A model generated the notes under the pieces. It searched no databases. It was not told the DNA's origin and saw only the letters and a program-made list of their open reading frames with translations. From Streptomyces sp. NBC_01478 (GTDB lineage: Bacteria > Actinomycetota > Actinomycetes > Streptomycetales > Streptomycetaceae), in the NCBI RefSeq assembly GCF_036227225.1, contig NZ_CP109444.1, positions 5,065,501-5,129,500 of the forward strand: a stretch of DNA of 64,000 nucleotides, given 5' to 3'. Positions 50,914 through 57,989 of this stretch are shown here, in pieces. The position numbers were made by a program, and so were the translations under genes. Position 1 is the stretch's first letter. Each line of letters opens with the position of its first letter.

Positions 50914-51649
50914 ACTCCAGGTGTCCGACCTGAGTTCGCCCTCGGACGTGCACGGTGTGCACGGCGCGGCCGGGGTGACCCAGTGGCGGTCGCTCGCGGG
51001 CGGGCGCGGGCTGCGCGGGCCCTACGAGGCCGTCGAGTGGGCCTGTGTCCCCCCTGGCGGACTCAGCGGCGAGCACCTGCACACCCGTACCGAGGAGATC
51101 TACGTCCTGCTGACCGGCCGCGGGGAGGCGCTCCTCAACGGCGTGCCCCACCCGGTGCGGGCCGGACAGCTCGTCGTGACCGGCCTGGGCGCCACCCACG
51201 GTCTGCGCAACACCGGTCCGTCACCGCTGAGTTGGCTGACCCTCGAAGTCCCCGCCCCCCGCACGCTGGCCCTCGCCGGCACCCCCCGGAAGGACGCGCC
51301 CATGGCACCCCTGCCCGACGGCGAAGCGGTGATCGTCGACCTCGGCGAACTGCGCGACGTGGACCCCCGGCCGACGCTCCAGGGCCCGCTGCGCCGGATC
51401 CGGCTGCTGGAACCGGCGCCGGGCGCGCGGGAGCACCTGCCGGGGCAGGGCTTCGAGCACACCGTGTTCGTGCTGGAGGGCACCGCGACGGCGAGCGGCC
51501 CGTCCGGCGACGTCGCCCTGCGCGAGGGCATGGCGGTGACCACGTCCGGCGGCGAGGACCTGACGATCACCGGGTCCGGCGGAGGGTTCAAGGCCGTCTG
51601 CGCGAGCTTCGTCATACCGTCGCCGCACGGGACGGGGACGGGCCTGTGA
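50903..51649 (+). CDS. Bicupin protein
   Basis: The 248-residue protein has two cupin barrels. The first (about 30-120) has PPGGLSGEHLHTRTEEIYVLLTG, with the GX5HXH metal motif complete. The second (about 140-245) has a PGQGFEHTVFVLEG equivalent in which some ligands are missing. It could be an isomerase, epimerase or dioxygenase on the cyclitol. Its start lies within the synthase gene and its stop overlaps the next start (GTGA). No characterised cyclitol enzyme of this architecture comes to mind. Confidence 0.75.
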   Translation: MRAELQVSDLSSPSDVHGVHGAAGVTQWRSLAGGRGLRGPYEAVEWACVPPGGLSGEHLHTRTEEIYVLLTGRGEALLNGVPHPVRAGQLVVTGLGATHGLRNTGPSPLSWLTLEVPAPRTLALAGTPRKDAPMAPLPDGEAVIVDLGELRDVDPRPTLQGPLRRIRLLEPAPGAREHLPGQGFEHTVFVLEGTATASGPSGDVALREGMAVTTSGGEDLTITGSGGGFKAVCASFVIPSPHGTGTGL

Positions 51650-52575
51650 TCGTCACGGACAGCACCGCCGCCTCGACCGTGCGGGACCCCGACGGCCACC
51701 GCAGGAGCTGGCGTTGTCTCGCCCGCCGGGGCATGTTGTTCAGCGAGTGCGAGTCGATCGACCACGTGGCCCTGGACAAGGGGTCCGAGCTGGACGCGGA
51801 CCCGCGGGCGGGTACCGAGGCCCTCTGGTACGTGGTGCGCGGTGACGCCGTGTTCCACCCGGGCGACGGCGCCGCCGGCCGTCCGGTCCGGGGCGGCCGG
51901 GCCGTGCTGCTCCCGGCCGGTGCGGCCGGGCGGCTGGTGGCCGACACCACCACCGAGGTCGTCGTGGTGACCTGTGTGCCGGACGCGGTGGCGCGCCGGC
52001 TCCCCCCGCGGGCTCCGGAACTGCCCGCGCCGGCGCGGGGCATCCCGACCGCGACCAACGTCGACCACATCGCGTACACCGTGCCGGACCTGGAGGAGGC
52101 CGTGCGGTTCTTCGTCGACGTCCTCGGTGCCGACCTGCTCTACCGGGAGGACACCGTCCGCGCGGACGACGACTGGATGCGCGAGGCGCTCGACGTGCAC
52201 CCGCGGGCCACGGCGGACATCGCGATGCTCCGCCTCGGGCCGGTCACCAACCTCGAACTGTTCCAGTACGCGGCGCCGGACCAGAACCCGACCGGGCCCA
52301 GGAACAGTGACGTCGGCGGTCACCATCTCGCCTTCTACGTACGGGACATCGACGCGGCGACGGAGTACCTGCGCCGCCGGCCCGGCGTGCGGCTCCTCGG
52401 GGACGGGCCCCGGACGGTGACGAGCGGGCCGATCGCGGGAGACCGCTGGCTGTACTTCCTCACCCCGTGGGGGATGCAGATGGAGCTGATCAGCCTGCCC
52501 GACAGGCTCCCCTACGAGGACGGGACCCCGCACCGCCGGTTCGGTCCGCGCGCGTCCTGGTCCGAGACGTCATGA
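51646..52575 (+). CDS. Cupin-VOC fusion, candidate 2-epi-5-epi-valiolone epimerase
   Basis: The 309-residue protein has a cupin-like N-terminal half (about 20-125, ALWYVVRGDAVFHPGDGA) and a C-terminal vicinal-oxygen-chelate half (about 138-300). The latter opens with TNVDHIAYTVPDLEEAVRFF, has VGGHHLAFYVRDIDAATEYL and ends with MQMELISLP, giving the His/His/Glu metal site. VOC epimerases (ValD, CetB) convert 2-epi-5-epi-valiolone to 5-epi-valiolone, which is the probable role here. The extra cupin half is unusual. GTGA and ATGA overlaps link it to both neighbours. Confidence 0.8.
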   Translation: MIVTDSTAASTVRDPDGHRRSWRCLARRGMLFSECESIDHVALDKGSELDADPRAGTEALWYVVRGDAVFHPGDGAAGRPVRGGRAVLLPAGAAGRLVADTTTEVVVVTCVPDAVARRLPPRAPELPAPARGIPTATNVDHIAYTVPDLEEAVRFFVDVLGADLLYREDTVRADDDWMREALDVHPRATADIAMLRLGPVTNLELFQYAAPDQNPTGPRNSDVGGHHLAFYVRDIDAATEYLRRRPGVRLLGDGPRTVTSGPIAGDRWLYFLTPWGMQMELISLPDRLPYEDGTPHRRFGPRASWSETS

Positions 52576-53273
52576 CGGACACGACGGACACGACAGACGG
52601 GACGGAACTGGTCTGCCGCGCCGTGCTGTTCGACCTGGACGGTGTCCTGGTCGCGTCGGGAACGGTGGTGGAGCGCTCCTGGACCGAGTGGGCCCGCCGC
52701 CAGGGCCTGGCACCGGAGCGGGTGCTGGCCGCCTGTCACGGCAAGCGGTCGAAGGACGTCGTCGCCGCCCTCGCGCCCCACCTGGACGCGCCGGCGGAGG
52801 CCTCGCGGCTGGAGGCCGTACAAGCGGCCGACGCCGACGGCCTCACCCGGTGCACGGGCGCCGAGGCCGTGCTCGCCGCCCTCGCGGGGGTGGCCTGGGC
52901 GGTGGTCACCTCGGGCACCAGGGCCCTGGCCACGTCCCGGCTGCGCGGTGTCGGGCTTCCGGTGCCGGACGTGCTGGTCACCGCCGACGACGTCAGCAGC
53001 GGCAAGCCCGCGCCGGACGGCTATCTGACGGCGGCCGCCGCGCTCGGGGCCCGGGCCGCGGACTGCGTGGTCGTGGAGGACGCGCGGCCGGGGGTCACCG
53101 CCGCGCGCGCCGCCGGCATGGCCGTCGTGGGGATACGGGGTCCGGCGCTCGGCCCGGAGGAAGAGCTGGACCGGGTCGTCGACAGCGTCGGGGACCTCGC
53201 GCCCCGGGTCCGCGCCCAGCGCATCGTCCTGCTGGGCCGCGCCCCCGTCACCCGTCCGAAGGAGGCGTCATGA
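52572..53273 (+). CDS. HAD phosphatase/phosphomutase-like protein
   Basis: The 233-residue HAD protein is close to the beta-phosphoglucomutase/phosphatase group. Motif I is AVLFDLDGVLVAS (DxDGV), motif II is VVTSGTRA, motif III is SSGKPAPDGYLTAA and motif IV is VVEDARPGVTAARAAGM. In validamycin and acarbose pathways ValO/AcbJ-type HAD enzymes act on phosphorylated cyclitols, so dephosphorylation here is likely. Within an unbroken set of ATGA overlaps. Confidence 0.85.
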   Translation: MTDTTDTTDGTELVCRAVLFDLDGVLVASGTVVERSWTEWARRQGLAPERVLAACHGKRSKDVVAALAPHLDAPAEASRLEAVQAADADGLTRCTGAEAVLAALAGVAWAVVTSGTRALATSRLRGVGLPVPDVLVTADDVSSGKPAPDGYLTAAAALGARAADCVVVEDARPGVTAARAAGMAVVGIRGPALGPEEELDRVVDSVGDLAPRVRAQRIVLLGRAPVTRPKEAS

Positions 53274-54037
53274 GTACGGATCCGTCCGCCGTCGGTCTGG
53301 TGACCGCGGGCTCCGGCGGCATCGGCCGGGCCGTGGTCGAGGAACTGCTGGCGAGGCGTGTCGTCGGGCGGCTCGTCGTCGTCGACGCGCGCAAGCCCGA
53401 GGAACCGCTGCCCGAGGGGGCCGAGTTCCGGGAGTGCGACCTGCGGGACACCCGTCGGCTGGCCGCGCTGGTCGCGGGACTTCCCGCACGGTTGTCGGTC
53501 CTGGTGAACGTGCTCGGCGGTGAGCGGCGGCCGCCCGTCGCGCCGGTGACCGATGTCGCCTGGCCGCCGCCGGAGGTCTGGGACGACATCATCGATCTCA
53601 ATGTCTCGGCCGCCTACCGGCTGACGCGCGCCGTGGCCGACCGGCTCGGCCCGGGCTCGGCGGTGTGCAACGTCAGTTCCATCGCCGCCGCGATGCCCTG
53701 GGCGGTCTCGCCGGCCTACGGTGCCGCCAAAGCCGCCCTGGAGCACTGGAGTTCGTCCCTCGCCGTCCTGCTCGCACCGCGCGCGGTCAGGGTCAATCTG
53801 GTGCGCCCCGGCTTCGTGTGGAGCCGGCAGTGGGCGGCGGTCGACCGCGCCGAGTTCGAGCGCGTGGTGGCCGACCGGGTCCCGCTGCGCGAGGCGCCGC
53901 CGCACACCGGCCGGGAGCAGACGGCCACGGACATCGCGGCCTCGGTCGCCTTCCTCTGCTCGGACGACGCCCGGCATGTGACGGGCCAGGCCATCAACGT
54001 CGACGGCGGGGCGGCGCTGGTGCGCGCCGCCCGGTGA
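53270..54037 (+). CDS. Short-chain dehydrogenase/reductase
   Basis: The 255-residue classical SDR has the cofactor loop LVTAGSGGIGRAVVEELL, VNVLGGERR in place of NAG, catalytic Ser in VCNVSSIAAAM, and YGAAK (about residue 152). It ends with GQAINVDGGAALVR. It would oxidise or reduce the cyclitol ring ketone, comparable in role to AcbL/ValN-class steps but from a different family in some cases. Start overlaps the HAD stop (ATGA). Confidence 0.87.
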   Translation: MSTDPSAVGLVTAGSGGIGRAVVEELLARRVVGRLVVVDARKPEEPLPEGAEFRECDLRDTRRLAALVAGLPARLSVLVNVLGGERRPPVAPVTDVAWPPPEVWDDIIDLNVSAAYRLTRAVADRLGPGSAVCNVSSIAAAMPWAVSPAYGAAKAALEHWSSSLAVLLAPRAVRVNLVRPGFVWSRQWAAVDRAEFERVVADRVPLREAPPHTGREQTATDIAASVAFLCSDDARHVTGQAINVDGGAALVRAAR

Positions 54038-54065
54038 CGGCCGCCCGAAGGCCCCCACGACCCGA

Positions 54066-54095
54066 CCAGTCAGCTCTCAGCCAGTCAGCTCTCAG
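54066..54095. repeat. 15-bp tandem direct repeat
   Basis: CCAGTCAGCTCTCAG occurs twice without spacer in the 74-bp gap before the GT2 gene. It looks like a recent local duplication with no clear function. Confidence 0.7.
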
Positions 54096-54111
54096 AAGGG
54101 CAGAGATCACC

Positions 54112-55380
54112 ATGCGTGAAGAAGCCGTCCCCGCCCCACGGCTGTCCGTGGTCATCCCCACGTACAACCGGCTCGCCCTGCTGGACCGGACCCTGGGGTC
54201 ACTGGCCCGGCAGGATCTGCCGGCGTCGGAGATCGAGGTGGTCGTCGCCGACGACGGTTCCTCGGACGGCACCGCCGAACTGGTCCGCTCCTACGCCGAC
54301 CGGCTGCGGCTGCGCTACTACTTCCAGGAGGACCTCGGCTTCCGGGTGGCGGCCGCCCGCAACGGTGGGGCCCGGCTGGCGACCGCCGAGGTGCTGGCCT
54401 TCCTCGACACGGGCGTGATCGTGGGCCCGGGCTGGGCGCGGGCCCACCTGGAGGCGCACGCGGACGGCCGCCGGCACGCGGTGCTCGGCTACTGCTACGG
54501 CTACAACCCGGCGCAGCCCTTCCGGGAGATGGAAGGGCTCGTCGACACCCTGCCGCCCGAGGAGGTGGTGCGGCGGTTCGGCGAGGTGCCGGCCTTCCAG
54601 GACATGCGGCTGCCCGACTACGAACGCGTCGGCTTCGACCCCGGCCGCATGGCCATGCCGTGGGTGTTCCTGTGGACGCTCAACTTCTCCCTCCGTACGG
54701 CGGACTTCCGGGCGGTCGGCGGCTTCGACGAGGGCTTCACGGACTGGGGCGTGGAGGACATCGAGCTGGGCTACCGGCTGCACGCGGACGGCACCGCCAT
54801 GACCGCCTCCCGGGCGGGCTGGGGCATCGAGCTGCCGCACGAGCGGGCGCACGACGAGGCCGCCGTCAGCATCATGCGCAACTGCCAGCGGTTCCTCGAC
54901 CGGCACCCCGGGGTGCAGACCGAGCTGTACTGGGCGGTGTCCTCCCGCGGCCTCGTCGTTCCCCTCGAAGTCGAATGGGACGATCTGCTGGCCTGGACCG
55001 CCGCCGCCGCGGAGCAGGACGCGGCCGACGAACTCCTGGAGCACACCCGGGACTTGATGGACCGCCCCGGTGATCCGGTGCGGGTCGCGGTGTTCGGCTG
55101 CGGCGGCCGGCTGCCCGCCGAGTGGGCGTCGGCCAACGCGCGGTTCACACTGTGCGACTTCGACGCCGGGGCCCTGGGGCGGGCCGTGGACACCGGGCCC
55201 GCCACGATCGACGGCTCGCTCCAGGTGTGCGGGATGCGCACCCCCTGGCCCGACCGGCACTTCGACGTCGTGGTCGTCACCTCCCGGCTCGCGGGCGGGC
55301 TGTGGGGCCGGTGGGGCGATCACGTCCTGGCCGAGGCCAAGCGGCTGGGCGGCGAAGTGCGCGGCCCGGAAAAGATCTGA
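54112..55380 (+). CDS. GT2 glycosyltransferase
   Basis: The 422-residue protein has an N-terminal GT-A fold: LSVVIPTYNRLALLDRTLGS, VVVADDGSSDGTAELV, and LAFLDTGVIVGPGW as the metal-binding loop. The GGFDEGFTDWGVEDIELGYR segment is the galactosyltransferase-like C-terminal motif. The last 110 residues (VRVAVFGCGGRLPAEW) are a separate alpha/beta part that recalls a degenerate nucleotide-binding fold. ValG in validamycin is also a GT-A-type glucosyltransferase, so decorating the cyclitol with a sugar is plausible. Confidence 0.83.
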   Translation: MREEAVPAPRLSVVIPTYNRLALLDRTLGSLARQDLPASEIEVVVADDGSSDGTAELVRSYADRLRLRYYFQEDLGFRVAAARNGGARLATAEVLAFLDTGVIVGPGWARAHLEAHADGRRHAVLGYCYGYNPAQPFREMEGLVDTLPPEEVVRRFGEVPAFQDMRLPDYERVGFDPGRMAMPWVFLWTLNFSLRTADFRAVGGFDEGFTDWGVEDIELGYRLHADGTAMTASRAGWGIELPHERAHDEAAVSIMRNCQRFLDRHPGVQTELYWAVSSRGLVVPLEVEWDDLLAWTAAAAEQDAADELLEHTRDLMDRPGDPVRVAVFGCGGRLPAEWASANARFTLCDFDAGALGRAVDTGPATIDGSLQVCGMRTPWPDRHFDVVVVTSRLAGGLWGRWGDHVLAEAKRLGGEVRGPEKI

Positions 55381-55386
55381 GGCGGT

Positions 55387-55419
55387 CTTATCTTTCAGGG
55401 TCCCTTCCTGAAAGATAAG
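55387..55419. terminator. AT-rich perfect stem-loop after GT2 gene
   Basis: CTTATCTTTCAGG and its exact complement flank a seven-base loop, extended by GGCG/CGCC. The AT-rich stem is unusual for this genome and could equally be an operator for the exporter gene 39 bases later. Confidence 0.6.
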
Positions 55420-55457
55420 CGCCGTCAGCTCACCTCACCCGACCGAGGAGAACGCTC

Positions 55458-56663
55458 ATGGAAGCGACGACCGACCGGGCCCCACAGCCCGCCGTAGGGT
55501 TACAGCGGACGCGGTTACGCACCGCGACCGTCTTCGCCGTCCACGGCGCCGTCGCCGGCACCTTCGCCACCCGGATTCCGTGGATCGTCTCCCATCTGAG
55601 GATCAGCGACGGCTCGCTCGGCATCGCCCTGCTCGCCCCGGCCGTCGGCTCCCTGCTGGCCATGCCCCTGGCCAGCAGGCTGGTCCACCGCTTCGGCGGA
55701 CGCACGTCCCTGCGCGTCCTGCTCACCGCCTGGTGCGCCTCGCTGCTGCTGCCCGCGCTGGCACCCGACGTGGTCCTGCTCTTCGCCGGACTGCTGGTGT
55801 TCGGGGCGGCGGCGGGCATGGCGGACGTGGTGATGAACGCCGCCGGCGTCGAGCTGGAACAGGAGATGGGCCGCTCGGTCATGGCCGGGATGCACGGCAT
55901 GTGGGGCGTCGGCGGCCTGATCGCCTCGGGCGCCGGGGCCCTCGCCGCGGCCGCCCACGTGGACGCCCGCATCCACTTCGCGGCCGCGTCCGCCGTCCTC
56001 GCCGCCGTCGGGCTGTACGCCGTCCAGGGCGCCCTCGACATCCGGCCGCGGCCCGGGCAGCAGAAACCGCCCCGCTTCGCGCTGCCGCCGCGCTCCGCGC
56101 TGGTCATCGGCGCGGTCGGCTTCTGCGCCGTCTTCGCCGAGGGAGCGAGCGGCAACTGGAGCGCCCTGTACCTGAGTTCCGTCGCCCACACCTCGGACGG
56201 CATCGCGGCCGCCAGCTACACCGGGTTCGCCTGCGCCCTGGCGGTCACCCGGCTGCTCGGCGACCACGTGGTGCGGCGGATCGGCGTGGTGAACACGGTG
56301 CGCCTCAGCGGGGTCGTCGCCACGGCCGGCACGCTTCTGGTCGTCGTCGCCCGCACCCCGGCACCCGCGATCTGCGGCTTCGTCCTGCTGGGCGTCGGAG
56401 TGGCGGTCGTCCTGCCGCTGACCTTCGCGGCGGCGGGGGCGGCGGCCGCGGACAAGAGCCGCACCATCGCCGGGATCGCGACCGTCACCTACACCTCCAA
56501 CCTGCTCGCCCCCGCCGTGATGGGCTTCGTCTCCGACGCCACCTCGCTGCCCGTCTCCTTCGCGCTGGTCGCCCTGCTGACCCTGACCCTGCCGTTCACG
56601 GCCTTCGTGCTGCGCAGGCCCGTCGCCCCCGCCGCCCCCGCCGAGCCGGCCACGGCCGCCTGA
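55458..56663 (+). CDS. MFS transporter, fucose-permease-like, copy 1
   Basis: The 401-residue protein has 12 predicted helices with TFATRIPWIVSHLRISDGSLG after helix 1, typical of the actinobacterial YbjJ/FucP-like exporters. It likely moves a sugar-like product across the membrane. Two TTA codons lie early (55500 and 55515), so translation depends on bldA. GAGGAGAA precedes the ATG. Its neighbour is a paralogue. Confidence 0.87.
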   Translation: MEATTDRAPQPAVGLQRTRLRTATVFAVHGAVAGTFATRIPWIVSHLRISDGSLGIALLAPAVGSLLAMPLASRLVHRFGGRTSLRVLLTAWCASLLLPALAPDVVLLFAGLLVFGAAAGMADVVMNAAGVELEQEMGRSVMAGMHGMWGVGGLIASGAGALAAAAHVDARIHFAAASAVLAAVGLYAVQGALDIRPRPGQQKPPRFALPPRSALVIGAVGFCAVFAEGASGNWSALYLSSVAHTSDGIAAASYTGFACALAVTRLLGDHVVRRIGVVNTVRLSGVVATAGTLLVVVARTPAPAICGFVLLGVGVAVVLPLTFAAAGAAAADKSRTIAGIATVTYTSNLLAPAVMGFVSDATSLPVSFALVALLTLTLPFTAFVLRRPVAPAAPAEPATAA

Positions 56664-56688
56664 CACCCGCGCCCTGGAGACCACCGCC

Positions 56689-57924
56689 ATGGACCTCGTG
56701 ACCGACCCGACCACCCTGCGCCGGGCCCGCACCGCCACCTCCCTCCTCTTCCTCCTGTTCGGCACCGCCCTGGGTGCCTGGACCAGCCGTATCCCCGGCG
56801 TGAAGAGCCGTCTGGACCTGAGCGACGGCCTGTTGAGCCTCGCCCTGCTGGCCTTCGCCCTGGGCGCGATCACCGGAATGACGGTGCTCGGCCGGCTGGC
56901 CGACCGCTACGGCAGCACCCGCGTCATGGTGCCCATGGCGCTGCTGGAAGGACTCCTGCTGGTCCCGCCCGCCTACGTACCGGACCTGGCCGCGCTGATC
57001 CTGGCGCTGTTCCTGTTCGGCCTGGTCCACGGGACCCTCAACATCGCGATGAACGCCAACGCCCTGGAGGTCCAGCGCGCCTGGGGCCGGCCGATCATGT
57101 CGTCGTTCCACGCCGTCTACAGCATCGGCGGCTTCCTGGGCGCCGCGGCCGGCGGCCTGTCGGCCCGTCAGGGCCTCGGCGCCGGCACGACGTTCCTCTC
57201 GGTGGGCGCCGCCGTGGTCCTGCTCGCCGTATGGGCGGCCGTCTGGGCGCTGCCCACCGCGCCGCCCGCCGCCGCACCGCACGCGGACACGCCCGCCGCC
57301 GAGCCGTCGGGCCGCGGTGTCATCCGTTCGCCGGAGCTGTGGCTCCTGGGCACGCTGGCGATGTGCGCGCTGGTCGGCGAGGGCACCGCGGCCGACTGGA
57401 GCGCCGTCTATCTGCACGAGGACCTCGGCAGCTCCCCCGGGTTCGCGGCGGTCGCGTTCGCCGCGTTCTCGGTCGCGATGACCGCGGGACGGCTGCTGGG
57501 CGACCGGCTCACGGCCCGCTTCGGGCCGGTGGCGCTGGTGCGGGCGTGCGGTGTGCTCGCCTCCGTCGGCATGACGGCGGCCCTCCTGATCGACCGGCCC
57601 TGGGCCGCGGTCGTCGGCTTCGCCTGCCTGGGGGCGGGCATGTCCTGCATCGCCCCCCAGGTCTACTCGGCGGCCGGACAGCGCGACCCGGCCCGCGCGG
57701 GCGCCGCGCTGTCCCTCGTGGTCAGCCTCGGCTACGTCGGCTTCCTCGTCGGCCCGATCGTCATCGGCGGCGTCAGCACCGTCGTGGGCCTGCCGGTGGC
57801 GCTGGGCATTCCGGCGCTCCTGGTCTTCCTGGTCGCGCTCGGGGCCCCGGCCCTGCGACCCGCGCCCCGTGCCGCGCCCGCCGACCGCGCCGACCGCCCG
57901 GGCCTGGTGTCCGGCGGCGGCTGA
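56689..57924 (+). CDS. MFS transporter, fucose-permease-like, copy 2
   Basis: The 411-residue paralogue of the preceding transporter shares TSRIPGVKSRLDLSDGLLS after helix 1, the EGTAADWSAVYL helix-7 segment (EGASGNWSALYL in copy 1) and overall length. The pair may work as alternatives or as a heteromeric unit. It begins 25 bases after copy 1. Confidence 0.87.
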   Translation: MDLVTDPTTLRRARTATSLLFLLFGTALGAWTSRIPGVKSRLDLSDGLLSLALLAFALGAITGMTVLGRLADRYGSTRVMVPMALLEGLLLVPPAYVPDLAALILALFLFGLVHGTLNIAMNANALEVQRAWGRPIMSSFHAVYSIGGFLGAAAGGLSARQGLGAGTTFLSVGAAVVLLAVWAAVWALPTAPPAAAPHADTPAAEPSGRGVIRSPELWLLGTLAMCALVGEGTAADWSAVYLHEDLGSSPGFAAVAFAAFSVAMTAGRLLGDRLTARFGPVALVRACGVLASVGMTAALLIDRPWAAVVGFACLGAGMSCIAPQVYSAAGQRDPARAGAALSLVVSLGYVGFLVGPIVIGGVSTVVGLPVALGIPALLVFLVALGAPALRPAPRAAPADRADRPGLVSGGG

Positions 57925-57989
57925 ACCGGACCGGCCCCCGCACCCCCGGACGGGCAGCGCCCGTACAAGGACCGACCTGAGGCGGACAG

